DNA from: RGIG8748 sp045544515
Lineage (GTDB): Bacteria; Bacillota; Clostridia; UMGS1810
Reading direction: 5' to 3'
Assembly (NCBI GenBank): GCA_045544515.1
Contig: JAZPZD010000021.1
Location: 1-64,000, forward strand
Length of the DNA: 64,000 bases
Position numbers and translations under genes: made by a program. Positions 32,978 to 41,211 of this stretch are shown in pieces (position 1 is the stretch's first letter; every line of letters starts with the position of its first letter). The notes under the pieces were generated by a model, which worked only from the letters and a program-made list of their open reading frames with translations, searched no databases and was not told the origin of the DNA.

Positions 32978-35608
32978 ATGGCTTTAAAAAGAGAACTTGC
33001 AAAGCAGTACAGCCCTCAGGATGTTGAGGACAGAATATACAAAGGCTGGGTGGACAATAACTATTTTACCGCCAAGCCCGACAGCTCCAAGGAGCCCTTT
33101 ACGGTGGTAATTCCTCCACCAAATGTAACAGGTCAGCTTCATATGGGACACGCCCTCGACGAAACTCTTCAGGATATATTGGTTCGTTACAAGAGAATGG
33201 CAGGCTACAATGCCCTCTGGATACCCGGTACAGACCACGCAGGTATCGCAACACAGATTAAGGTCGAAGAGGCTCTTAGAAACGAAGAAGGTCTTACACG
33301 ATACGACCTCGGCAGAGACAAGTTTTTGGAGCGTGTGTGGGACTGGAAGAATAAGTTTGGAAACAGAATTATCAATCAGATTAAAAAGCTCGGTTGCTCT
33401 TGCGACTGGTCAAGAGAGCGTTTTACAATGGACGAAGGTTGCTCAGACGCTGTAAAAGAGGTTTTTGTCAAGCTCTACGAAAAGGATTTGATCTATCAGG
33501 GCAACAGAATTATCAACTGGTGTCCGCATTGTATAACCGCACTTTCCGATGCGGAGGTAGAGTATGAGGAGCAGGACGGATTTTTCTGGCATATCAACTA
33601 TCCTGTTAAGGATTCCGACGAAGTTGTAGAGATTGCAACCACAAGACCGGAAACCCTTCTTGGCGATACTGCAGTTGCAGTTAACCCCGAAGACGAAAGA
33701 TACTCTCACCTTGTGGGCAAAACTCTTATCCTGCCGCTTGTAGGAAGAGAAATCCCCGTTATTGCAGACGACTATGTTGACAAGGAGTTTGGTACCGGCT
33801 GTGTTAAGATTACCCCGGCTCACGACCCCAACGACTTTGAGGTCGGCTTGAGACATAACCTTGAACAGATTAAGGTATTAAACGACGATGCAACTATAAA
33901 TTCCTACGGCGGAAAATACGAGGGTATGGATCGCTACGAGGCAAGAAAGGCAATGGTTGCAGATTTGGAAAAAGAGGGACTTCTCGTTAAGGTTGTTCCC
34001 CACAAGCACAATGTAGGTCAGTGCTACAGATGTTCAACAACAGTAGAACCCATCACATCAAAGCAGTGGTTTGTAAAGATGAAACCTCTTGCCGAAAAGG
34101 CCATCGAGGTTGTAAAAGACGGCACAATCAAGTTTGTTCCCGATAGATTTTCCAAGACATATCTTAACTGGATGGAAAATGTGCACGACTGGTGCATATC
34201 CCGTCAGCTCTGGTGGGGACACAGAATCCCTGCATACTACTGCGAATGCGGCGAGACCGTTGTGTCAAAAGACGAGGTTACAACCTGCCCCAAATGCGGC
34301 AAAGCGTTAAAGCAGGATCCCGATGTATTAGATACCTGGTTTAGTTCAGCACTCTGGCCGTTCTCTACACTCGGCTGGCCCGAAAATACAGACGACCTTA
34401 AATATTTCTATCCTACAAGCGTTCTTGTAACAGGCTATGATATCATTTTCTTCTGGGTTGCAAGAATGATATTCTCCGCTATGGAGCATATGGACAAGGA
34501 ACCGTTTAAATATGTATTTATTCACGGAATTGTGCGTGACAGCCAGGGCAGAAAGATGAGTAAATCTCTTGGCAACGGCATAGACCCGCTCGAAGTAATT
34601 GCCGAGTACGGTGCAGACGCATTAAGATTTACTTTGGCTACCGGTAACTCCCCCGGAAACGATATGCGTTACTACAAGGAAAGGGTAGAGGCTAGCCGTA
34701 ACTTCGCAAACAAAATCTGGAATGCATCGAGATTTTTACTTATGAATCTGGATATAGACAGTGTCGAGCTTCCCGATGAAAAGGAGCTTCGCACCGAGGA
34801 CAAGTGGATTATATCTTCGTTTAACTCTCTTGTAAGAGAGGTTACCGAGAATTTAGATAAGTTTGAACTCGGTGTAGCAGTGTCCAAGCTCTATGACTTT
34901 ATCTGGGATAACTACTGCGACTGGTACATCGAGCTTGTAAAACCCAGACTCTACGAGGCGTCCGGTGCAGACAAAACATCTCAAAAGGTACTTGCATACA
35001 TTCTTGTAAATGCTCTTAAGTTACTTCATCCCTTTATGCCATTTATCACAGAGGAAATCTTTGGATATCTGCCCACGGGCGAAGATAGCATCATGATTTC
35101 CAAGTGGCCCGAATACAAGGAAGAGCTTTCTTTCCCCGCGGACGAAAAGAAGATGCAGCTTGTTATGGATGCAATAAGAAGCATAAGAAACTTAAGAACA
35201 CAGATGAATGTTGCACCGTCCAAAAAGGCAAAGGTTATCATCGTAACAGATAACAAGGAAACCTTCCAAGGTACAGAAGTATTCTTCGAAAAGCTGGCAT
35301 CTGCTTCCGAAACAGTTATCCAGTCCGATAAATCCGGCATAAGCGAAAACGCCGTAAACGCCGTAACAGAAGGTGCACAAGTTTACATTCCTATGGATGA
35401 ACTTGTAGATAAGGACAAGGAACTCGAAAGACTAAACGGCGAAAAGGCCAAATTGGAAGCCGAAATAAAGAGAGTAGAGTCCAAGCTCGGCAATGCATCT
35501 TTTGTGGAAAAAGCTCCCGCAAAAATCGTGGAAGAAGAAAAGGCAAAAGGCGAAAAATACAAAGCTATGCTGGACAAGGTACTCGAGAGTATTGCAAAAT
35601 TAGGCTAA
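32978..35608 (+). CDS. valS: Valyl-tRNA synthetase
   Basis: 876 residues. Class I synthetase with HMGH at 55-58 and KMSKS near 526-530; editing (CP1) domain between, containing TTRPETLLGDTAVAV. A zinc-ribbon (CxC...CxxC near 415-437) lies before KMSKS, as in many Firmicutes ValRS. The C-terminal coiled-coil arm (LDKDKELERLNGEKAKLEAE and onward) is present. AGGAGGAAAG precedes ATG 32978. No T-box leader. Confidence 0.98.
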   Translation: MALKRELAKQYSPQDVEDRIYKGWVDNNYFTAKPDSSKEPFTVVIPPPNVTGQLHMGHALDETLQDILVRYKRMAGYNALWIPGTDHAGIATQIKVEEALRNEEGLTRYDLGRDKFLERVWDWKNKFGNRIINQIKKLGCSCDWSRERFTMDEGCSDAVKEVFVKLYEKDLIYQGNRIINWCPHCITALSDAEVEYEEQDGFFWHINYPVKDSDEVVEIATTRPETLLGDTAVAVNPEDERYSHLVGKTLILPLVGREIPVIADDYVDKEFGTGCVKITPAHDPNDFEVGLRHNLEQIKVLNDDATINSYGGKYEGMDRYEARKAMVADLEKEGLLVKVVPHKHNVGQCYRCSTTVEPITSKQWFVKMKPLAEKAIEVVKDGTIKFVPDRFSKTYLNWMENVHDWCISRQLWWGHRIPAYYCECGETVVSKDEVTTCPKCGKALKQDPDVLDTWFSSALWPFSTLGWPENTDDLKYFYPTSVLVTGYDIIFFWVARMIFSAMEHMDKEPFKYVFIHGIVRDSQGRKMSKSLGNGIDPLEVIAEYGADALRFTLATGNSPGNDMRYYKERVEASRNFANKIWNASRFLLMNLDIDSVELPDEKELRTEDKWIISSFNSLVREVTENLDKFELGVAVSKLYDFIWDNYCDWYIELVKPRLYEASGADKTSQKVLAYILVNALKLLHPFMPFITEEIFGYLPTGEDSIMISKWPEYKEELSFPADEKKMQLVMDAIRSIRNLRTQMNVAPSKKAKVIIVTDNKETFQGTEVFFEKLASASETVIQSDKSGISENAVNAVTEGAQVYIPMDELVDKDKELERLNGEKAKLEAEIKRVESKLGNASFVEKAPAKIVEEEKAKGEKYKAMLDKVLESIAKLG

Positions 35609-35651
35609 TCCTACCGATTTGATAGGATATGAAAAGAACAGGTGACTTTAA

Positions 35652-36926
35652 TTGCTGAAAACAGAGAAAGAATGTATAGAATACATCCACTCTGCAGGCA
35701 GATTTGGTAAAAAGGCAGGGCTTTGTAATATCAAAGCCCTGTTAAATATATTGGGCAATCCGCAAAGGGAATTAAGATGTATACACATAGCAGGTACCAA
35801 CGGCAAAGGCTCGGTATCGTGTATGATATCTAATATTCTCATCCAAAAGGGTTACAAGGTCGGCTTAAACACTTCGCCGTATATCGAAAAATTCAATGAG
35901 CGTATCAGGATTAACGGCAAAGAGATAAGTGCAGACAAGCTTATTTATTACACAAATCTTGTTGCAGATGCAATAGAAAAATTAAATATCCATCCTATAG
36001 AATTCGAGATAATCACAGCACTTGGATTTTTGTATTTCAAAGAGGAAAAGTGCGACTATGTTGTGCAGGAATGCGGGATAGGCGGTCTCTTTGACAGCAC
36101 CAATGTCATAGAAAATCCTGCTCTTTGTGTAATATGCTCTATTGCACTGGACCACACGGACTTGCTTGGTGATACAATAGAGAAAATCGCTTACCAGAAG
36201 GCAGGCATAATAAAAGAAGGCTCGCTCGTTGCAATATACCCTGATATGTGCGATGAGGCTCTGGATGTAATTAGTACAGTTGCCGCAGAAAAAGATGCTC
36301 GCATCTTCAAAGCACCGTATAAATATACTGTGCAAAGGGCTGATTTAAATTCTACCGAGGTTGTTATTGACAACATAGAGTTAAATCTCAAGCTTTTGGG
36401 CGAGCACCAGATAGCAAATGCCTCTCTTGCTGTTCTGTCAGCACGGCTTCTTGGGGTAGAGGACATATTTATAAAAAAAGGAATAGACACATCCCTTTGG
36501 AAATGCCGATTTGAGAAAGTTCTGGATAATGTGATAATAGACGGTGCACACAACAGTCACGGGATAGCCGCCTTTTGCCAAAGTGTAGAAAAATATATCC
36601 CCAAGGAAAATAGGGTCTTTGTCATAGGTATGCTAAACGACAAGGATTTTGATGCATCTGCACAAAATCTCTCGCACCTTGGCGGCAGGTTTATAGTGAC
36701 CGATGTTCCGAGCATAAGACAGACCGACGGAAAAAAGGTATATGACTGCATCAAGAGGTATGTCGGCGATGCCGAGTATATACCCTCATACAAAGAGGCG
36801 TCAGACAGGGCACTTTGTCTGGCGGCAGATGGTTTTGTGTGCTTTGCAGGGTCACTGTATCTTGCAGGTGCGGTGCGCACTTATATAAAAGCCAAAAAGG
36901 ATTATTTCCCGACAAAGGAAAAATAA
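35652..36926 (+). CDS. folC: Folylpolyglutamate synthase/dihydrofolate synthase
   Basis: 424 residues. Mur-ligase-like ATPase with P-loop GTNGKGS at 48-54 and the SPYIEKFNERIRING segment; adds glutamate to folates and, in bacteria, also makes dihydrofolate. TTG 35652 start, preceded by AGGTGA. 43 bases after valS, where a small hairpin ATCCTA/TAGGAT (35608-35628) without a T-run occurs. The end of the gene carries the promoter of the spoIIA operon. Confidence 0.94.
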   Translation: MLKTEKECIEYIHSAGRFGKKAGLCNIKALLNILGNPQRELRCIHIAGTNGKGSVSCMISNILIQKGYKVGLNTSPYIEKFNERIRINGKEISADKLIYYTNLVADAIEKLNIHPIEFEIITALGFLYFKEEKCDYVVQECGIGGLFDSTNVIENPALCVICSIALDHTDLLGDTIEKIAYQKAGIIKEGSLVAIYPDMCDEALDVISTVAAEKDARIFKAPYKYTVQRADLNSTEVVIDNIELNLKLLGEHQIANASLAVLSARLLGVEDIFIKKGIDTSLWKCRFEKVLDNVIIDGAHNSHGIAAFCQSVEKYIPKENRVFVIGMLNDKDFDASAQNLSHLGGRFIVTDVPSIRQTDGKKVYDCIKRYVGDAEYIPSYKEASDRALCLAADGFVCFAGSLYLAGAVRTYIKAKKDYFPTKEK

Positions 36927-36942
36927 AATAAGTATAGAATAA
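36914..36942 (+). promoter_or_regulatory. Candidate sigma-H promoter of the spoIIA operon
   Basis: AAAGGAAAA (36914-36922), 11-base spacer, ATAGAATAA (36934-36942). This fits the Bacillus sigma-H consensus (RnAGGAwWW, 11-12 bases, RnnGAATww) at every defined position. spoIIA is a sigma-H operon in Bacillus. The -35 lies inside the folC end. Confidence 0.6.
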
Positions 36943-36944
36943 CT

Positions 36945-36990
36945 AAAGCAGCTATAAACATTTTTTGTTTGTAAGCTGCTTTTTGTTTTT
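36945..36990 (+). terminator. Terminator of the pfkA-valS-folC unit
   Basis: AAAGCAGCT (36945-36953) pairs with AGCTGCTTT, extended by ATAAACA/TGTTTGT with a bulge; followed by a T-rich tail (TTTTTGTTTTT). Overlaps the start of the sigma-H transcript. Confidence 0.75.
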
Positions 36991-37008
36991 AACAAAGGAG
37001 GATTTAAA

Positions 37009-37341
37009 ATGGTCAAATTTACCCTAATGCAAAGATGCCTTGTCGCAGAGGTCACAGGCGATGTGGACCAGCACAATGCCGCATCAATACGAGAGCAGAC
37101 AGATATTAAAATCCGATGCGAAAACATCAAAAACCTCGTGTTTGATTTTACAAATCTGGATTTTATGGATAGCTCCGGCATCGGCATAATAATAGGCAGA
37201 TACAAGCTTGTAACATCGCTCGGGGGCAAGGTGGCAATCGCAGTAAAAAAGCCAACAATCAAAAGGCTTCTGGAGCTTTCGGGAATAGGCAGGATAATGC
37301 CTGTAAAAGAAAGCCTTACAGACGCACTAAAAACGCTATAG
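37009..37341 (+). CDS. spoIIAA: Anti-sigma F factor antagonist SpoIIAA
   Basis: 110 residues, STAS domain. DFMDSSGIG (51-59 region) contains the serine that SpoIIAB phosphorylates and SpoIIE dephosphorylates. Unphosphorylated, it frees sigma-F in the forespore. AAAGGAGG upstream of ATG 37009. First gene of spoIIAA-spoIIAB-sigF. Confidence 0.96.
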   Translation: MVKFTLMQRCLVAEVTGDVDQHNAASIREQTDIKIRCENIKNLVFDFTNLDFMDSSGIGIIIGRYKLVTSLGGKVAIAVKKPTIKRLLELSGIGRIMPVKESLTDALKTL

Positions 37342-37353
37342 GAGAGAAAACCA

Positions 37354-37782
37354 ATGAACAATAAGATGGAAGTTAAATTTTTGAGCAAAAGCGAAAATGA
37401 GAGCTTTGCCCGCACAGTAATTGCGGCATTTATTGCACCGCTTGACCCCACATTAGAAGAAATGGCAGACATCAAGACCGCCGTAAGCGAGGCGGTGACC
37501 AATTCGATTGTGCACGGATACTCGTCAACTGCGGGTTATGTTTTTATGGATTGCACAATAGACGGCACCACCCTCACTGTAATAGTAAAAGACAACGGCA
37601 AGGGCATAGAAGATGTCAAAAAGGCGATGGAGCCTCTTTTTACCACCAACACAGACGGCGAGCGTTCGGGTATGGGATTTACTGTTATGGAAACCTTTAT
37701 GGACAATGTGGCAGTTGAATCCATAACCGCCGTTGGCACAAAGGTAACTATGACAAAGCAAATCGGGAAAAACAGGTTGTAA
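37354..37782 (+). CDS. spoIIAB: Anti-sigma F factor / serine kinase SpoIIAB
   Basis: 142 residues, GHKL ATPase fold. N-box SEAVTNSIVHGY, G1 box VKDNGKGI, and G2 SGMGFTVMETFMD are intact. Binds and inhibits sigma-F with ATP and phosphorylates SpoIIAA. 12 bases after spoIIAA, with GGAGAG upstream. Confidence 0.96.
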   Translation: MNNKMEVKFLSKSENESFARTVIAAFIAPLDPTLEEMADIKTAVSEAVTNSIVHGYSSTAGYVFMDCTIDGTTLTVIVKDNGKGIEDVKKAMEPLFTTNTDGERSGMGFTVMETFMDNVAVESITAVGTKVTMTKQIGKNRL

Positions 37783-37784
37783 AT

Positions 37785-38504
37785 ATGACAGATATATTTG
37801 ATTTGATAGAAAGAGCCAAGACAGGCGACAAGGACGCCATGGAAGAAATAGTAAGGTCAAATTCCGGTCTGGTACACTGTGTAGTAAAGAGATTTCTGGG
37901 TAGGGGATATGATATGGAAGATTTGTTCCAGATAGGAACAATAGGCCTTATAAAATCTGTGCAAAAGTTTGATATGTCCTACAATGTCAAATTCTCTACA
38001 TACGCCGTTCCGCTTATCACAGGGGAAATAAGGCGGTTTCTTCGTGACGACGGCATAATCAAGGTTTCAAGACAGTACAAGGAGCTTGCCGCCAAGGCAC
38101 AGGCGGTGTCAAACAAACTTTCCATAGAATACGCCAGAGAGCCGACTATCGGAGAAATTGCAGAATTTCTCGGGGTTGATGTATACTCTCTTACCGAAGC
38201 TATGGAGGCGTGTCGTGAGTGCGACTCGCTCTACAAAACAGTATCCCACGACGGTAAAAACGAAATGTATCTTTTGGACAAGCTCCTTGGCGAAACGGAC
38301 ACCGCCATAAATGACACCCTTGCCCTTAAATGTGCATTGGATACTCTCGAAAAGAGAGACAGGGATATAATCGCCTACAGATATTTTATGGATGAAACAC
38401 AGTCCAAGGTGGCATCAAGACTGGGGATTTCGCAGGTGCAGGTGTCGAGAAAAGAAAAGAAAATATTAGAAATATTACGGGAAAATTTAAAGGAGAGTTG
38501 CTGA
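37785..38504 (+). CDS. sigF: RNA polymerase sigma-F factor
   Basis: 239 residues. Regions 2 (DLFQIGTIGLIKSVQKFD and FSTYAVPLITGEIRRFLRDD), 3 and 4 (TQSKVASRLGISQVQVSRKEKKIL) of a sporulation sigma of the SigF/G type. First forespore-specific sigma factor. 2 bases after spoIIAB, and the stop codon lies inside the terminator stem. Shows that the organism belongs to an endospore-forming lineage. Confidence 0.96.
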   Translation: MTDIFDLIERAKTGDKDAMEEIVRSNSGLVHCVVKRFLGRGYDMEDLFQIGTIGLIKSVQKFDMSYNVKFSTYAVPLITGEIRRFLRDDGIIKVSRQYKELAAKAQAVSNKLSIEYAREPTIGEIAEFLGVDVYSLTEAMEACRECDSLYKTVSHDGKNEMYLLDKLLGETDTAINDTLALKCALDTLEKRDRDIIAYRYFMDETQSKVASRLGISQVQVSRKEKKILEILRENLKESC

Positions 38505-38524
38505 AAAAAGCAACTCTCCTTTTT
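38489..38524 (+). terminator. Terminator of the spoIIA operon
   Basis: AAAGGAGAGTTGCT (38489-38502) with AGCAACTCTCCTTT (38509-38522), 6-base loop, T-run. The 5' arm is the last coding bases of sigF. Confidence 0.95.
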
Positions 38525-38621
38525 AATATCCAAAAACATACATTTTGTAGCCAAAAAAGTATTTTAATACGAAAATAAAAATGATAAAATCAAAAATATA
38601 AAGTAGTAAAAGGGAGGAATA

Positions 38622-39773
38622 ATGATGAAGTGTATTATAAACGGCAAGATTGTTTTGCCGGACAGTGTAATCGAAAATTCCGTACTTATTTTTGACGAAA
38701 AAATCAGACAGATATCTCCGGAAAAAGATGTAAACCTTTCGGATTATGAGGTGATTGATGCCAAGGGTAATTATGTTTGTCCGGGACTTGTGGATATGCA
38801 CATTCACGGTTTCCTTGGCAAAGATGTGTCCGATGGTGATGCAGACGGCATTAGGCAGATGGCTATGGGCATTATCAAAAACGGTGTAACAGCTTGGTGC
38901 CCCACAACGATGACCGTTTCCAAAAAGGAGATAGAAGATGCCTTTGACGCTGTAAGAGAGGTTAAGGCAGGAAAAGACTATTACGGTGCAAGAATACTTG
39001 GCGTAAACAGCGAAGGTCCATTTATCAATGCATCTAAAAAAGGAGCACAGGCAGAAGAACACATTCTTTGCCCCGATGCACATTTTATCATATCCAATTC
39101 CGATGTGGTTAAGCTCTTTACCGTAGCACCCGAGGTTGACGGCGCACAGGAATGTATAGAAAAAGTGTCAAAGCTTACAGATGTGCTCATCTCTATGGGT
39201 CACACAGATGCAACCTTTGAAGAGGCAAATGCGGGTATCAAAAAAGGCGTTAGACACACAACGCATCTTTTTAATGCAATGACGGCACTTTCGCACCGCA
39301 GTCCCGGTGTTGTGGGAGCAGCACTTGGCTCTGACGATGTAAGCTGCGAGCTTATTGCAGATACTTTCCATATAAACAAAGGTCTTTTTGACCTTGTGGC
39401 AAAGATAAAGGGCGATAAGCTCTGTCTTATTACAGACTGCATAAGAGCAGGCGGTATGGAGGACGGCGACTATACATTGGGCGGTCAGCCTGTACACAAA
39501 GAGGGTATCAAGTGTCTTATGAGCGACGGCACAATCGCAGGAAGTGTGCTAAACTTAAACGACGCAGTATACAATCTCTATTCAAACTCTACTCTTGAAA
39601 TCTACGATGCAGTTAACTGTGCATCCTTAAACCCCGCAAAGGCTCTTGGCGAGGACAAAGAGATAGGCTCGCTTAAGGTCGGCAAGCGTGCAGACATAAT
39701 GATTGCAGACGACAAGTTTGGCGTAGATATGACAATCTTAAATGGCGAAATAAGATATGAAAAAGGAGAATAA
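38622..39773 (+). CDS. nagA: N-acetylglucosamine-6-phosphate deacetylase
   Basis: 383 residues. Amidohydrolase: metal site VDMHIHGF, the Glu in NSEGPFIN, histidines in MGHTDAT and THLFNAM, and catalytic Asp in LITDCIRAGG. Produces GlcN-6-P for NagB or GlmM. Start could be ATG 38622 or the adjacent ATG 38625 (better spaced from GGGAGG); the difference is one residue. Its partner kinase gene starts 2 bases after the stop. Confidence 0.95.
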   Translation: MMKCIINGKIVLPDSVIENSVLIFDEKIRQISPEKDVNLSDYEVIDAKGNYVCPGLVDMHIHGFLGKDVSDGDADGIRQMAMGIIKNGVTAWCPTTMTVSKKEIEDAFDAVREVKAGKDYYGARILGVNSEGPFINASKKGAQAEEHILCPDAHFIISNSDVVKLFTVAPEVDGAQECIEKVSKLTDVLISMGHTDATFEEANAGIKKGVRHTTHLFNAMTALSHRSPGVVGAALGSDDVSCELIADTFHINKGLFDLVAKIKGDKLCLITDCIRAGGMEDGDYTLGGQPVHKEGIKCLMSDGTIAGSVLNLNDAVYNLYSNSTLEIYDAVNCASLNPAKALGEDKEIGSLKVGKRADIMIADDKFGVDMTILNGEIRYEKGE

Positions 39774-39775
39774 TT

Positions 39776-40930
39776 ATGATAGCAAAATTAGAACCCGAAT
39801 TTATGCCTATGGCAAAAGTGATAAATGATTTTAAAGCCGATGTGGCAAAATCAGAGTCACAGAAACTCGTGATTTGCGTAGAGAGAAACAACTCCCTTAC
39901 CGCAGTATACGAAAAGCCATTCGAAGTAATCTATGTAGAAAACATTGCCGACGCACCTGCAGAAAACGATGTATCTTCTCCTGTGGGACGCCATCTGGAC
40001 GGATGCCGTATAGGTTTTGACGCAGGCGGAAGCGATCGCAAGGTTTCTGCATTCGTTAACGGCGAAACCGTATATTCCGAAGAGGTTGTATGGTTTCCCA
40101 AGCTCCAGAGCGACCCCAAGTATCACTACGACGGAATTATGGAGGCTATGAAAACAGCAGCATCCCATATGCCCAGAGTAGATGCAATCGGCGTTTCCTC
40201 TGCAGGTGTGTATATAGACAACAAGATTATGGTTGCATCGCTTTTCTTAAAGGTTTCCGACGAGGATTTCGAAAAGCATGTTAAGAATATGTATTTAGAT
40301 GTTGCCAAGGAAATCGGCGATGTTCCGGTAGAAGTTGCAAATGATGGCGATGTAACTGCACTTGCAGGTGCTATGAGCCTTGAAGATAACAATGTTTTGG
40401 GCGTTGCAATGGGCACAAGTGAAGCTGCCGGATATGTAGACAAAGACGGCAACATCACCGGCTGGCTCAACGAACTTGCATTTGTTCCTGTAGACTTCAA
40501 CAAGGGTGCTATGGTAGACGAATGGAGCGGAGATAAGTACTTCTCCCAGGATGCAGTAATCAAGCTTGCCCCCAAGGCAGGCATAGAGCTTGACGAGAGC
40601 CTTTCCCCTGCAGAAAAATTAAAGGTTGTACAGGGTCTTATGGAAAAAGACGACCAGCGTGCCGCAGATATCTACGACACAATGGGTACATATTTTGGAT
40701 ATACAATTGCTTACTACTCTATGTTCTATGACATAAAGCATGTTCTCATCATGGGCAGAGTAACCAGCGGAAAAGGCGGTACAATTCTTCTTGCAAAGGC
40801 AAACGAAGTTTTGGAAAAAGAATTCCCAGAGCTATTTAAAAAGGTTACACTTCATATCCCCGACGAAAAGGCAAGAAGAGTAGGACAGTCTGTTGCAGCA
40901 GCAAGCCTGCCAAAAATAATGGGAATGTAA
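39776..40930 (+). CDS. ROK/ASKHA-type sugar kinase homologue with N-terminal extension
   Basis: 384 residues. The phosphate-1 motif GFDAGGSDRKVSAF begins only at about residue 80, after an N-terminal domain of unknown role. AIGVSSAGVYIDNK, ANDGDVTALAG (catalytic Asp) and AMGTSEAAGYV (phosphate-2) follow the ROK/ASKHA order. The ROK zinc motif CxCGxxGCxE is absent. Two bases behind nagA, so a GlcNAc-type kinase or an aminosugar-dependent regulator is likely by context. The enzymatic substrate is unknown. Confidence 0.7.
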   Translation: MIAKLEPEFMPMAKVINDFKADVAKSESQKLVICVERNNSLTAVYEKPFEVIYVENIADAPAENDVSSPVGRHLDGCRIGFDAGGSDRKVSAFVNGETVYSEEVVWFPKLQSDPKYHYDGIMEAMKTAASHMPRVDAIGVSSAGVYIDNKIMVASLFLKVSDEDFEKHVKNMYLDVAKEIGDVPVEVANDGDVTALAGAMSLEDNNVLGVAMGTSEAAGYVDKDGNITGWLNELAFVPVDFNKGAMVDEWSGDKYFSQDAVIKLAPKAGIELDESLSPAEKLKVVQGLMEKDDQRAADIYDTMGTYFGYTIAYYSMFYDIKHVLIMGRVTSGKGGTILLAKANEVLEKEFPELFKKVTLHIPDEKARRVGQSVAAASLPKIMGM

Positions 40931-41005
40931 AAAAAGCGCAGAACGCTTATAGAATTGTTTTGTGATTTTCTATAATAGTAAACTAAATCAAATAAAAACT
41001 TATGT

Positions 41006-41040
41006 AGAAATCTGCATTTAATGCAGATTTCTCATTTTTT
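41006..41040 (+). terminator. Terminator of nagA-kinase operon
   Basis: Perfect 12-bp stem AGAAATCTGCAT (41006-41017) with ATGCAGATTTCT (41021-41032), 3-base loop, then CATTTTTT. Confidence 0.92.
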
Positions 41041-41052
41041 ATCCTATAAGCT

Positions 41053-41158
41053 ATAAGCGAACTTCACCTCTCGCTGTATCTATATACAGCTTCGGGTACC
41101 CTCAAGCAAGGCATTTTGCCTTGCTTGAGTTCAGTTCGCTTATTCTGCATCTTTTTTT
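41053..41158 (+). repeat. Branched inverted-repeat element (three-way junction)
   Basis: Outer perfect 11-bp stem ATAAGCGAACT (41053-41063) / AGTTCGCTTAT (41133-41143) encloses two perfect hairpins: GCTGTAT/ATACAGC (41073-41090) and the 13-bp CTCAAGCAAGGCA/TGCCTTGCTTGAG (41101-41129, 3-base loop). A run of seven T follows at 41152-41158. No ORF. It could be a small RNA, a dispersed palindromic repeat or a second terminator. The 40931-41211 gap thus contains a terminator, this element and the hppA terminator. Confidence 0.65.
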
Positions 41159-41166
41159 ACACTCCC

Positions 41167-41204
41167 ACAAAATAATCCCGCAGGCATAAACCTGCGGGAT
41201 TATT
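41167..41204 (-). terminator. Terminator of hppA
   Basis: AATAATCCCGCAGG (41171-41184) with CCTGCGGGATTATT (41191-41204), 6-base loop; on the minus strand followed by a short T-rich tract (TTTTG). Confidence 0.8.
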
Positions 41205-41211
41205 ATTTATA

